DNA from: Lycium barbarum
Lineage: Eukaryota; Streptophyta; Magnoliopsida; Solanales; Solanaceae
Length of the DNA: 64,000 nucleotides
Direction: 5' to 3'
Assembly: GCF_019175385.1 (NCBI RefSeq)
Contig: NC_083342.1
Span: forward strand, 118,172,376-118,236,375
In this document: positions 10,677 to 23,300 of the stretch, piece by piece
How positions within the stretch are numbered: the stretch's first letter is position 1
Layout of the letters: every line of letters starts with the position of its first letter
The notes under the pieces: generated by a model
The model's input: only the letters and a program-made list of their open reading frames with translations
What the model was told of the DNA's origin: nothing
The model's database searches: none
Made by a program: the position numbers and the translations under genes

Positions 10677-12606
10677 AGGGATGGCAATTGGGGCGGGGCG
10701 CGGTAGGGCAAACACTTAATAGGGCAGGGCAGGGCAACACTTAAACATGGCGGGGCAAAACTTGTTTTTTTGAAAATTATAAGAGAAAATTACATCATAA
10801 GTCACTATACAAGAATTAAGAACACAAATAGCACAACTTTTCATATTCTACAAAAAGAACACTATTTATTACATTTATAACATTTGAAAATAAATATGTG
10901 ATGAATGGGAATGTCCCCTAAATCAGGGAGTGATATCTTTTTTTTTTTTCATTTATCCATCATTTATTTCTCTGATTTAAGGATAAATATCTACCAACTT
11001 ATCTATCTTCTTCAACCAATTCCACCTCCTATTACTCATCCCTCTATTCTTTCATTTTATTTATAAAATCCGAAAGATAATTATTACATGAGGTATAACT
11101 GCATACAATATTATTTAGTTCACACACAAAATTATACGAGGTATATAAAATTAATTATACAAGGTATGATATAATTATACAAGTTATAATAAAATTATTG
11201 AATATTATTATGTGTATAATAATTTTATTATAAAACCCATTTCCTACCGTGTTGAATCAGAACTACTATTTATATGAAAATAATTATACAAGGTATGATA
11301 TAATTATACAAGGTATATAAAATTATTATACAGGGTATAATAAAATTATACAAATATTATTCTGTGTATAATAATTTTATTATACTACCCATTTCCTACC
11401 GTGTTGAATCAGAGCTACTATTTACTCCTCCATGGGTAAACAATGAAACCAGAGTAGAATAGGAAGGAAGTGGAAAGAAAATTATTGTACTTATGTTCCA
11501 CATCTCATTTTTCATTATGTTGAATCAAAACTGGGATTTTAATTATCCATATATGATTAATCAAATAAGGCCAGAATAAGGAGAAAGTGGAAAATTAAAA
11601 GAAGAACGTTAATTAGTATAGGAGTAGTTAATCGTAAAGAAGCAGTTATAAGATATCTACTATGAACGAAAAATGAGGAGATATGGTGTGGGTTTATTAT
11701 TAAGAAAAAATCAAGTCTGGATGATTTTCTTATAAATAGGAATTTGTTTTTACTATGGAATTTCTTAATTTGCCATAGAATGTTAATTGCATTTACATGC
11801 TAAGGGTATGTAAATATTATTGTATTATTGTCTACTTATGTTTTTTCCCCAAATTATAAACGGGCAGGGCGGGGCAGGGCAAAACTCTATTTTTTATCAA
11901 ATAGGACCGCAGGAAACTATTCTGTTATAGCTTCAGCAGTTAATTACAATATAAATGTTAAGTTAACTTATTACAATCTGATGCTTAATTACAATCTAAA
12001 TATTAAGTTAACTATGTGATGTTTGGTGTTTTCTTTTCTAGGATTTAGAAAAGAACGTTGACATTCTTTTTAGATAAATAATAACGAGTAGCAGAAATTA
12101 GATCATTTTGCTATATCAATAGTAGTCCATCTAGTTAGGATGACAAAACTACTTTTAAAATTGTATATCTAAGACATTATATTTTGGGAGTCAAGCTGGC
12201 AGCTTGCTTAATTGCCTTGTCTACCTCTTCCATTTCATTGATTAAGTATAATTTGTTTTAGAAGAAAAAATAGTGTGTTGTTATCTCCCTTTTACTCTAA
12301 TGCTTAGTTGTAACTATGAATATTTTACGAATGCATAAAAGAAACTGCGTTGTCATCTTCATTAATACTTGATATTGATAAATCATCACAGTAAAATGAT
12401 TGTTCATCCAATTTAGAAAAAAAAAAATCCCTAAAAGGATAAATACCATGCTGCAAACTGAAAATAAAGAGAAAAAAAAAAATGAAAAACAACATAAACG
12501 GGCAGGGCGAAAATTTTGAAAAATGCTAAACGGGGCAGGGCAGGGCGGGTCAAAATCTTAGCAGATCAAGGCTTGCCCCGCCCTAACCTGCCTCATTGCC
12601 ATCCCT
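10677..12606. mobile_element. hAT-type non-autonomous transposon
   Basis: AGGGATGGCAATTGGGGCGG at the left is mirrored by CTGCCTCATTGCCATCCCT at the right. A perfect 8-bp direct repeat AATTCCAT flanks it at 10669-10676 and 12607-12614, diagnostic of hAT. GGGCAGGGC words cluster at both ends and again near 11861 and 12498, plausible subterminal transposase-binding repeats. The 1.9-kb interior has no transposase frame. Confidence 0.88.
11150..11426 (+). repeat. Two-copy tandem repeat inside the hAT element
   Basis: Two diverged copies of about 140 bp share AATTATACAAGGTATGATAT, TGTGTATAATAATTTTATTA and CCCATTTCCTACCGTGTTGA, the last at about 11248 and 11390. Confidence 0.75.
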
Positions 12607-13077
12607 AATTCCATGCCAATCAAATAGATTAACATAAATTGAAATGTGTACTGTCAAAGACGACAATGTGATCGCGTTAACTGAAACAATTAAGTTTAGA
12701 TAAGAATGATTATATTTGTAAAGTAATTTTTAAAAATTTATTAAACTTTGGTGAATAGTATTTTTACGGAAAAATATATTCCTTTATTTAAAGGCAAACT
12801 AATATGTTAAAAACATTTTTCTAAAGAAACATTTTGCTTTTATAGAGTAACAAGGCTTTAATGGATTCATTCAATTCTGATGCATCCAGTGCCCATATAT
12901 AGCAGTGCTCCATTAATAGTATTATTTCAATTTCAGAGAGTACCAATTTCTAATACTGAAAGTGGTGATTTTTCGGTGAATATTTCACCAATTAACTGCA
13001 CAATAATTGAATGATTAGATATTTCTGGCTAATAGGATAGTTGCTTCCTGTATGGCTTATTTCCCCTTAGCAAGCCT

Positions 13078-13123
<46 letters not shown>

Positions 13124-13490
13124 AGGTTTCCCACACGTTGTCCGGTATTCGCATTGAAGCCCGACTATATAAGGATTCGCGTCGCGTTAGTAGGGCCCCA
13201 TTCGGGGGGAAGCGCTCATATACTTACATTGATTTAATTTATACTGTTTTTTCGCTCTAAAAACCGATGGAGTCCGTCTCCGTCGGTTTTTTTATATAAA
13301 AAAAAACCGACAGACTCCATCGATTTATTTTAGAAAATAATATATAAAATAATTATATTTTTTTGTGCATTTTTGTGCAAAAAATAACCGACACAGTCCG
13401 TTGGTTTTCTTAAAAAAAAAGATTTTAAAAAAATTATTGAAAAAACTGACAGAATCCGTCGGTCTTTACCAATTTTTTAGCAGTGTTTGA
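13078..13490. mobile_element. Poly-T tract and CACTA-like subterminal repeats
   Basis: A 40-base T run (about 13080-13119) is followed by repeated, mutually inverted words related to ACCGACGGAGTCCGTCGGT at about 13262, 13305, 13387 and 13446. The segment ends ACCAATTTTTTAGCAGTG, whose inverse starts CACTGCTAAAAAATTGGT, like a CACTA terminus. No opposite terminus or transposase was found, so it is probably a remnant or solo end. Confidence 0.4.
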
Positions 13491-15886
13491 GAAGAATGGT
13501 TACAGAAATTCTGTGCCTGAGTTTGTCTTTTCGAATTTTAGAGACTCGAGAGCGACACCAGTGGCAGAATGCTCCTTTTTTTTTTTTTTTTTAACGAGAG
13601 GAACTTGAGGAAAAAGAAGCAGGGAGAGAGAAATATAGGTCTGAGGAATGATTTAACGATTAATCTCACGAAAGTTTATGAGTTTGTATAAAAAAATAGA
13701 CGGAGATCAAATTTAATAAGTTTTTGAATAGTTAAAGGACTAAAACCGGTAAGTGTATAGTTAAGGGGCCATTTTAGATCTACTCCCATAGATAAGAGAC
13801 TATTTATGGCCTTTTCTCGGAAAAGATCATATCAAATTGTCAATATCACTAAATGGAAATCACTAAGGTATTAGCCCATAACAAGGATTTTAAATTTAAA
13901 ACTCTATAATTAACTTGATCAGTAAGGAATGTTTTTAATGGAGACCGAAAATTTGTGAAACTTCAACTTTGCGATAATACATTTATGGTAATGCATATAC
14001 AGAGGTAAAAGCAAGAAAATTTGAATCGCCAGTATTCTCAAAGCAGCTTATTTCACGTGGTAAAAAAAGGTACAGTAACTTTTTTTCATTTCCACAGTAA
14101 AACAGCTACATAACCATTCTCAATAAACAAAATGGCAGAGGGAAAAAAGATAACCCACACAGATATTTACATAACAAAATCATAGTACTATCATTTTACC
14201 ATAATTAAGTAACACTAACAAATTAAGATGAAAATAGTACAATAAATTAACCAGAATGATAAAAGTGTACTATATAAAAGCCACTTGTCATGTTATTATT
14301 GGTTTAATATGTAAACAGTAACTTTTTTCAATATCAGGGAGGTGAAACTTCATAGCATGTTCCTTTTATATCTCTTAAAGGAAATTGTCTGTTACAACAG
14401 TAATAATGGCGTTTGATTGACAGTAGTATATAGTATCCTTCCATTCATGTTTTTTTAGGGACTTGGACGTTTCAAAAGCAACTTTCATTCACAAAGTAAA
14501 GCATTTTTCCTTACTCTTTTCATCTCAAACATGTTTTTTTTTTTTTTTAACTTGCCTTGGGGTTTTGGTTTCCTTGGTTTATCGTGAAAATTTCTTTTCA
14601 TGTTCATTTTGAAAGAGCTTCATGTGTCTAATTTGGAAGAATGAATGAGTTCTTGATTATGCTCTGTCTCTATCTAGTATGGTTTAATGTTTTTTTCTTC
14701 TTTTATAATGTTTGGACTAAAACATGGTTTCGTTTTTATCTTTTTTTTTTTTTTTTTTTTAGTTGTACGATTTCTTTGTTAGCCTTGTGCTTATGTGTGT
14801 GTTTGTGTGTAGATGAGATCATAGGGAGAAACCTGAAATGCCAAATCAATTTTTTCATAAAACCCTGTAAAGAAACTGTGTTTTCATTCATATTTTACAG
14901 ACTTCAGAGTCTCAAAACTTTTGTTTACATGTTTAATATTCAAAGGTGTGACCTAGTGGTCAATGAAGTGTGTCGAAAATTAAGGTAAACAATACTAGAT
15001 AAATTCTTCCCATTTGTGGTCTGGTGGACAGAATTACCCGACAACCATACTGGTAGAGGGTAGTAATTACCCTAGAAATTAGTTTAGGGTGTACACAAAA
15101 GCTGACCTAGACACCATAGTTATTAAAGAAAATGAAGTCATCTTAGTTTACTTTTTATTCCTTTGTCCATGTTAGACGGACCAGATTTTTAATGTTTCAA
15201 GTAGCTGAATGTAGAAACTAATATCAATAACTTGCTCTCACTGAAATGTTTCTTTATTTCCTATTTAGCTGGGCTGTATTGTCCTGTTCACCTGTTACTT
15301 TTAATTCGTGTGCTTGTCCATTTAAAGAAATTAAGGTGATAATTTAATGTTATATCTACTTTTAGGCGTTTAATTTTGTGAATCCACTAGCAATCTGTTA
15401 TGGACTGTTGCAGTTTCTTTATGTACTTTTGCTACAATCCTGAGAGTAGTATTTCTGCATTTATTTAGTCAAGGAGGGGTGTATAGTACTTGGTTTTCTT
15501 GAGAAGGAACATCTTTATGACTTTATCTGTTGTCATATGAACCAGAAGGAAGATTTCTTGAGGTATTCTAACTTTGAGAGAGAAGGGGCAAAAAACTCTT
15601 TGGGGTACGTTAAAACTTGAATTTGTATCAAAATTGAAAATGGTATTTCGAGTTAATCATCTGCTCGAAGTATGTTGGCTTTACAACCTAATGATGAAAC
15701 TTTTTTCTGATTTTTTAATGATCTTTACATGCGACAATTGAACTAGTCGAAAATGTGTCTCTTTCTTGATTGGGATTTTCTGCTAGTTATGTAGGTTTGT
15801 AGTTGATGAAAATTTTGCCTGTGTATGGTGTTGTGTGTCTTGACAACCTCTATTTGTTGTGTTAGGAAGATCAAAGAACTGCAAAC
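13491..15886 (+). other. Non-coding region upstream of flotillin
   Basis: AT-rich intergenic DNA with no supported gene. The distal part (13700-13800) shares words with the outer ends of the element at 1656-2250. The proximal part (about 14600-15880) is likely promoter and 5' UTR: TTGTGTTAG at 15856-15864 would serve as a 3' splice site for an intron in the 5' leader ending 22 bases before the ATG. That leader intron is an inference. Confidence 0.4.
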
Positions 15887-17832
15887 ATGATTTACCGCAT
15901 AGCAAGGGCATCTGAGTTTCTGGTGATCACTGGGATTGGTATTAATGAACTGAAGATCACAAAAAAGGCACTAATATGGCCATTGCAGAAATGTCGGGTC
16001 ATTGATGTTACTCCTGTGAACTATACTTTTGAAGTCAATGCTATGAGTGCTGAGAAGCTGCCCTTCCTTCTCCCTGCTGTTTTCACTATTGGCCCGTGTG
16101 TGGATGACCATGAGAGACTTGTCAAATATGCTAAACTTCTATCCCAACATGAACGTGAATCACACGATGTGAAGGACCTCGTTCAAGGTGTCATTGAGGG
16201 AGAGACTCGTGTCTTGGCTGCTTCCATGACCATGGAGGAAATCTTTAAAGGCACGAAAGATTTCAAGAAGGAGGTGTTTGACAAGGTTCAGCTTGAGCTC
16301 AACCAATTTGGCTTGCTGATTTACAATGCTAACATTAAGCAATTGGTTGATGTTCCAGGCCACGAATACTTTTCTTACTTGGGGCAGAAAACTCAAATGG
16401 AAGCTGCAAATCAAGCAAAAATTGATGTTTCTGAGGCCAAAATGAAGGGTGAGATAGGAGCTAAGGAGCGAGAAGGTCTCACACGTCAAAATGCTGCCAA
16501 GATTGATGCTGAGACAAAGGTCATATCTACCCAAAGGGATGGTCAGGGAAAGAAAGAGGAGGTTAAGGTGAAGACAGATGTTAAGATATATGAAAATCAG
16601 AGAGAAGCTGAGGTGGCTGAGGCAAATTCTATTCTGGCAACCAAGCAGGCTGGGTGGTCTCAGCAGGCAAAAATGGCTGAGATCGAAGCCCAGAAAGCTG
16701 TGGCGATTCGGGAGGCTGTATTGCAACAAGAAGTTGAGAGAAAGAATGCATTGACTAAGACAGAGAGTCTCAAAGCACAACACCTCAGTAAGGCTACTGT
16801 TGAATATGAGATTAAGGCAAGTTTATCACGTCACAACTCTTTTCTTTCAGTACCTACGTGTGAGTTCATGGAGTTGACTTTTTCTTTGCTGATCTATCAA
16901 GTGTAGATTAGATTGCTCATGATTATCAATATTTCCTGTGAATGTTGTGTATCTTAGAAGTTTCCATGTGAGACGGCCTACTCAGTTAATAGTCCATTTA
17001 CATTGTTTGTACTGTATTCCACTTTTATCTAGGTAGAATCCCTAAATCAGTATAATGTGATGATTTTGTGTTCAACTTTTACATGAGTTTGCTAGTGTTT
17101 CCTCTTAGTTACATTCTTTCTTGGGGGACTTTGCTCAATAGATGTACTTGTGTCTGCACTATAAAGAAGTGGCTCTTTTCCTTTTCTCTATTTTCAATTG
17201 CAAATCTAATAGTACTACTTTATTCAGTCATATGAATCCGATTATGCACCGTGCTACTACTCATCTAAGTTTTGCCATGCAAACTTTAGGTGCAAGAAGC
17301 CAATGCAGTGCTGTACAAGAAACAGAAGGAAGCAGAAGCCGAGCTTTATGAAAACAAAAAAGCTGCAGAGGCTAAGAAATTGGCAGCAGAAGCTCAGACA
17401 TATGCCGCACAACTGGCTGCTGATGCTGCACTGTATGCCAAAACGAAAGAGGCTGAAGGACTAAAGGCCACTGCAGAAGCACAGGGAGCTTATGTCCGCA
17501 ATCTGTTGTCATCTTTGGGAGGAAATTACAACGCCCTGCGAGACTACATGATGATTGACAGAGGAATGTTTAAAGACATTGCCAAAATGAATGCTGAAGC
17601 GATCAAGGGACTTCAGCCAAAGATCAGCATTTGGAGTAATGGTACCACTAGTGGGCAGATGGTCGACGGAACAAGTAGTGGCCATGCTGGAATGAAAGAG
17701 TTGGCTTCTGTTTATCAAGCATTGCCTCCTTTACTTGAGACTGTGCATGAGCAAACTGGAATGTTGCCACCAGCATGGATGGGAAGCCTCTCTGTTGCTG
17801 CTGCTGATCCAGCCACATCCCTCCGTCCATAG
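15887..17832 (+). CDS. FLOT: Flotillin-like protein (SPFH/PHB domain)
   Basis: Two exons, 15887-16816 and 17290-17832, join in frame to 490 residues, close to the usual plant length (about 470-490). Residues 1-190 are the SPFH/band-7 domain ([68 protein letters not shown]). Cys36 (PLQKC) is a candidate acylation site. Residues 200-400 form the Ala/Glu-rich flotillin coiled coil ([25 protein letters not shown]). The C-terminal tail is Ala- and Pro-rich. Known role: plant flotillins are peripheral proteins of sterol-rich plasma-membrane microdomains, acting in clathrin-independent endocytosis and, in legumes, rhizobial infection. The start is the first ATG, aligning with the family's MY(K/R)-type start. 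The single intron has a GC donor. No lesion is seen. Confidence 0.95.
16817..17289 (+). other. GC-AG intron of the flotillin gene
   Basis: The 5' splice site reads AAG|GCAAGT and the 3' site TTTAG|GTG. Only this donor keeps the frame into [18 protein letters not shown], the conserved continuation in plant flotillins. The nearest GT (16821) would leave a 4-base shift. GC donors normally keep an otherwise perfect consensus, as here. Confidence 0.88.
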
Positions 17833-17966
17833 GAAATTTTATGACTTTTAGGACTATCTAGTAAGACTCCAACTACCGATAAGCTGACATGACTAAACTT
17901 TGCACCGAACTACTTTACATATAGCTATTATTTTAGGCCTTTCGTGCCTGGAAAAGTGATGCTTGC

Positions 17967-18040
17967 AATGCTTTATTACAGACTGGTTTCTTGTTGATAT
18001 TAGAATGCTTTATTACAGACTGGTTTCTTGTTGATATTAG
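17967..18040 (+). repeat. 37-bp tandem duplication in the flotillin 3' region
   Basis: A 37-base unit starting AATGCTTTATTACAGACTGG occurs twice head to tail at 17967 and 18004, with no mismatch seen. It probably lies in or just after the 3' UTR. Confidence 0.9.
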
Positions 18041-18299
18041 AAGACTGATTGTTGGAATTTATGAGTGTGAATGGGATGAGTTAGGCTCCTAAATCTTTAG
18101 TGTTACACTTATATGCAGTCAGACATGCAGTGAATAGCGTGTGAAACTTCTCTAACATGCACCCATTACGGAAGGAAAATCTCTTCGCTTAATGTTTTTG
18201 TGATGGGTGCATATATAATTACTCAAAACTGTTATTGTTGTAGTCACTGTTATCTCTGTTATGTAAGTGTAGTTGTTTGATAATTTTAAAAATCCCTTA

Positions 18300-19490
18300 G
18301 GGCCTGTTTGGAAAGCCACTCAGGTAATTAGAATTGAGTGTAATTACAGGGGGGCTGAGAATTGGGTGTAATTACACCCTGTAATTACAGGGTTACTTTT
18401 TAGTTATTTCTTTTTAATTTTATTTTAATTTGTTTTCTTTTTTAATTTATTTTTTATTTTTTTAATTTGTTTTCTTTTCTAATTTATTTTTTATTTCTAT
18501 TATTTAATTTCTTTTTTATTTTTACTTTTTAATCATTTGTATTTTTTAAAATATATTTTCCTTTTTATAGAATTTATATTTCATTTCCTTTCTTCTCATT
18601 CCCAACCTTTACTTCTTGTGGTTCCATGTAATTGCTCGTATTTTTTTTAATTTTTAATTTTATTCATTTAGCATAACCGTGTTAATATTCTAATTTTTGA
18701 AACTATATCTCTTAATATTAGAAAGAATGAGTCATTGGCAAACTTGACATATAAAAAGTGACGTTATTAAAGTAGAATTTCGTTGTGAATAAGGTTATTG
18801 ACTTATATTTTCCCTTTCCTTTGAATTATAGGAGTATTTACTTATGTTACGTTGAACCTTACTTATGTAATGTTAGAATTTGACATAAGAGTAGTATGTT
18901 AAAAATATTCTTTCGGATTTTGAATTTAAGTTATATTTTTTATTTTAAAAATATTTGTTTTAATACTATTGACTTGTTATTTCACATTGCATGTTGTTTA
19001 TTTTTCACTTGCAGTTGATAGAATTATTGTCAAACATTTAAATAGTGTTATGACATTATATTTATAAATATTTTTTTTTTTGACAAACATCCAATCCCAT
19101 GATGTTTTCACAAAAAAGGTATGCTTTTAATTTTTATAATCAATTAAAATTAAAATATTATTAATTTGAAATTATATATCAATTATTTTTTACAATATTA
19201 CTTACAAATATATGATTATTAATTAACATATTTTCAAGAAACAATGTATTATTAAATAGCTAATTTAATACCATTTATAAAGGCACATATTTTTTAAATA
19301 TTAATTTTAATTTTTTTATAATTAAATTGTAGTTTTAAATTAAACTAACTGTGTAATTGCACTTGTGCAATCAAACAACACGCTTGTAATTACACTGTAA
19401 TTACATTATGACAAACAAACAGATCATTATAATTACAATACTATATAATTACTAGGCTCTTAATTACTAGGTGGCTTTCCAAATAGGCTC
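18300..19490. mobile_element. PIF/Harbinger (Tourist-like) element
   Basis: The left end GGGCCTGTTTGGAAAGCCAC is mirrored by GTGGCTTTCCAAATAGGCTC at the right, with two mismatches. It is flanked by the trinucleotide TTA at 18297-18299 and 19491-19493. GGGCCTGTTTGG ends and TTA/TAA duplications are typical of PIF/Harbinger MITEs. TGTAATTACA-type words repeat in both subterminal zones. There is no transposase. It separates flotillin from ALG12. Confidence 0.82.
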
Positions 19491-19493
19491 TTA

Positions 19494-20375
19494 ATTTAGA
19501 TAACTCTCTCGAGTGGTTAAATATACACGCCACACGGCACATACGGTATGTCATCTGTCACAATAAAGGGCATTTATTTTGACTTATATTATAATGTAAA
19601 GGATGAAAGGGTCCTAGGCATAATCCTTTTCACTTATAAAGGTTTGAATTATCCAAGTATCAATCTATTATTATTTTGTTGCGTTTCTGACTTTTTAATA
19701 AGTTTGAATCATTCAAATCTCATACATAGTCTTAAAATCATTAAAAATAATATTCCCTTGAAAGATTTATGTGAATATGACTTTTCACTGCTACTGTATC
19801 TATTACAATTACCATCACTAGCTTTCAGTGTACAACCGCCGCCACCACTTACCTCTATTGCCAACCATTTACATCACACCTCTCCGTAACAACATCTCCA
19901 TATAACAACATCTCTTTATAACAATCAAGCTTTTTAATCAATTTTTTATATTATATTTTATTTCTCTATAACGTCAATAACTAATTTTATAACAGTATAC
20001 TATTTATAAAATTACCCCATATAACAGTTATCTTTTTTTTTTTTGATAATATAATAATTAATCATCTTTATAAAAATAAAAATATCTATGATTATCAATA
20101 ATAAATATAGAGATTTTGACCAAATATTTGATCATTTTAATACACTATTTTTTGCTACTACCATTTAATTGCATAGCATCAAACTCATTGAGCGTACACA
20201 AACTACCTTCATTCTTCATAAATCTAAATTTTTAGTGTAATTGAATATTAAATTTATTTATACGCAGTCGTTTAACTCCTTCTTTTCCGACATTCAACGG
20301 GTATTTATGTCGGGGACTCGTATAAAAACACAAACATACACATAAACAACTTCAGTTCCTCAGTTAATTTCTACA
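19494..20375 (+). promoter_or_regulatory. ALG12 upstream region with TATA box
   Basis: Non-coding, AT-rich. TATAAAA at 20321-20327 lies 49 bases before the ALG12 ATG in a suitable place for a TATA box with a short leader. The distal half has runs such as CATATAACA/CTTTATAACAA that may be another small MITE. No other gene is supported here. Confidence 0.5.
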
Positions 20376-23300
20376 ATGGCACGCAAATCTGAGAAATTCT
20401 TGGAACTATATGGTAATATCTAATTTCCAATCCCAATAATTCTTTTTCCCTTGCGTTATATTCTTGAAATCAAGTATTTGAACGATCTCTTATAGGCTAC
20501 GATTTACTATTGGGATCAATTGCTGCATTCTATGTGTTCATGGTACCTTACACTAAAGTAGAAGAAAGTTTCAATGTTCAGGTACTTCTTTCTTGGTTCC
20601 AATCTTTTTCTTTCTTTCTTTTTGATGTTTCTTCCCTGCTTTCTTGATTAGTTTGAGTCATGTTGTTGGGTATTTCGTAAAGGAAAACCCCAATTTCTTT
20701 ACTAGTGGTTCTATTTAGATGGATTGGATTAATATTGGTTTTCTTTAATATCACAAGATTATGTAATTTTGGCACCTTTTGCTAAATTCGTTGTGTAGTA
20801 AAATGGTTTTAATTTGGAGGGAACTGACATGGAGGATCAAGAACTGGTTATTTTTTCGCTTAATACTTTTTGTGTAAAGAATATAGTCCTACATGTTTAG
20901 TTTTTGGTTTTAATCTGCCTTTTTTCATGAAAAAACATTATTACATGTTATAGTTGGATGATTTTTTTGGCAACTAACGCCAAAGACTTGTATTTTCTGG
21001 CACTATCTTGGTGCATGTTAGTGAAAGGATCTTTTTCACTAGTATAAAAAAAAAAAAAGAGTAAAATTGGAATTTTCAAGTTTCAAGATTATGCTTCTCA
21101 ATCTTTGACGTTGTTCTTGGTATAGCGTGAGAAAAAGATGTAAGCGCATGAGCTTGGAAAAGCTGGTACTTAATTCCGTGACTTCGCATGACGCAAGCAG
21201 TACTCTTTGTAAATTTGGAATTGGCTAGCTTTGTTCTTGTAGTCAAGAACCCAAAAATAGCCGAAATCGGTTAGCACTTCAGAGTTAAGGATTTGTGGAT
21301 ATGTTTCTATTTGGTTGTGATGAGCAGTTCCCTCTTTTAGAATCTTCTTTCAATTTTTTAAGCGTTCTGGACGTATGATTTTGTAGTGTTAGCAGATTCC
21401 ACTTGAAGTGGGAAAACCTAATCATTATACTTTTTTGTTTTTTGAGAACCGTGTTGTCTGGGCTAATCATTATAATTCATGACATTGTAATCTGTAGACT
21501 TCCTAAAATTGTAATCAATCCTAGCCACTGTACGCAGCTATGCTTTTAACCAACTATAACACTTCTCTTATTTGTGGGATTCCTTTTCTCTTTTTGAACC
21601 ACCTTGTGAGCAAGGAATTTTGGTGCTTTACAAGGATTGCATCTAGATATAATGATATAGAGTATAGTTTGAAGGCTATTGTATGTCTTAGAACTGCATA
21701 ATTTGGAGGCTGTATTTTATTCTTTTCTTAACCGAGCCTTGATGATCATGCTCCCCTATTTTGTTTTCCTTCTTCTGCTGAAAAATGTTGTCCTGTCCCA
21801 TGGGGTTGACATTTTTCTCCTTCTTTGATTAGGCTTTGCATGATATTTTGAACCACAGACATCAGATAGGGAAGGTAATGGTCTTCTATTTTCCTATTAT
21901 CACCCATGCTTCTGGTGAATTTCATGTAACAAAGTATACTCATTGAGTTTTTTCTGATCTTTGTTCTGCAATCTTAGTATGATCATCTGGAGTTCCCTGG
22001 AGTTGTACCTCGCACATTTGTCGGCAAGTTTTCTACTTCAGCTGAGCTTATCAAGAGATTTTAGTACTTAATTTTTACCATGTGATGATTCAGCACGAAC
22101 GCCAAATTTGAAATAGTTTATAAAAAAGGAAAAAATTCTGTCCATCTTAAATTGACAAATTACTGCAAAAGATTCTTAACTTGTTGCTTGTAGATGCTCT
22201 AATGTATTGCCAGATGTTGAATTTTAAAATCTTCTGCAATTATAACAGTTCATAAAGTATGAGGGAAAACATTTAACTAGATCCAGTGGTTAAGGACCTT
22301 TATTTGAGTATTTAATTTGTGAAAACATTCTCGACTTGTTAAAATTGGTAAGGAAAAATATCTGGCAAATGCAAGTATTGGTATTATTCAGTTACAGATG
22401 TATTCATTAGCTGATACAGGAAAGTTTAAGTTCATTAAAATAGAAGAATACTTGTCTCCAAGGGGATGGCTTAGTGGTTGAGGTATGGGAGTAACAACCT
22501 GGAGAAAGGATTTTGGGATATACAATCTTATAGTTATCGAGGAAAAGGAATTTGAGGTGATTTTGTGGAGACAAGAAACTGATATGAAAGGGTTACTGGA
22601 AAAAGGCGGAAAAGGTGGAGTGGATCTTTTTGCTCACTATTTAAAGAATGCCAATAATCATGGAAAATAGCTGCACTTGACCTTCTTGGGTTTGGGCTAG
22701 GTGATTTTTACAACTGTATGAGTTGAAGCATAGTCCAAGTCTTCACTTCAATTTGTGCACATTATCTCCGACATTTAACTTCTTTTTCTGCAAATTCCAT
22801 CTACATTTCAGGGGCTCTTCTTGTATCTATTTTGGCATCTCCAGTTGTTCTCTTAATGAATTTGCTACACTTGCCAAAGCTGTATGGTCTCTATGCAGGT
22901 ATGGTATTTTGAGGGAACATTTGTGTGGTCGAGATTACATTTGAAGCTTAAATCTAATTTGAAAGTGTCTGGTAGCCTAAACAATGATGAGGTTTGACTT
23001 GTTCAAGCATGATCTTTATGTTGTTACTTTTGACCCGCGACGGTTGCCTGAATGCTTTTTCGTCACTTAAAAGTAATAAAAGAAATCTTTGTTTTCACGT
23101 GCCATATGTAAAAAATAGAAGAAATTTTGCATTACTTGCTACAATTCAATAGCATATTAGTTATCTCCAACTCAGTCAGATTGTCTTGTTTTTGGATGCC
23201 AAACGTAGAAATATTGTTACAATCTTCTAAGATTTCACCTTTTACACAACGTTGCTTACCCATAGCGATTAACAGGTCATGAATACAAGTTAGCAAGTGT

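Larger units (their letters stand above)
10431..12650. mobile_element. MITE split by a hAT element
   Basis: The left end near 10431 (TTCCCTATATTTTAACTTAT, then GTGAACCTATTTTTC) and the right end near 12650 (CAAATAGATTAACATAAATT) are imperfect inverted repeats. They resemble a Stowaway-like MITE family common in Solanaceae, whose end reads like CTCCCTCTGTCCCAATTTAT. The MITE is interrupted at 10677 by the hAT element, so the host MITE is only about 290 bp. Family name from recall. Confidence 0.55.

Noticed and set aside
14641..14988. 115-residue frame upstream of flotillin
   Set aside because: Contains poly-T-derived Phe runs; more likely leader or intron sequence.
16160..16783. 207-residue minus-strand open frame
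   Set aside because: Antisense shadow of the flotillin exon; Leu/Ser/Cys-rich with no domain.
19548..19889. 113-residue frame upstream of ALG12
   Set aside because: Low complexity, no family resemblance, no splice or start context.
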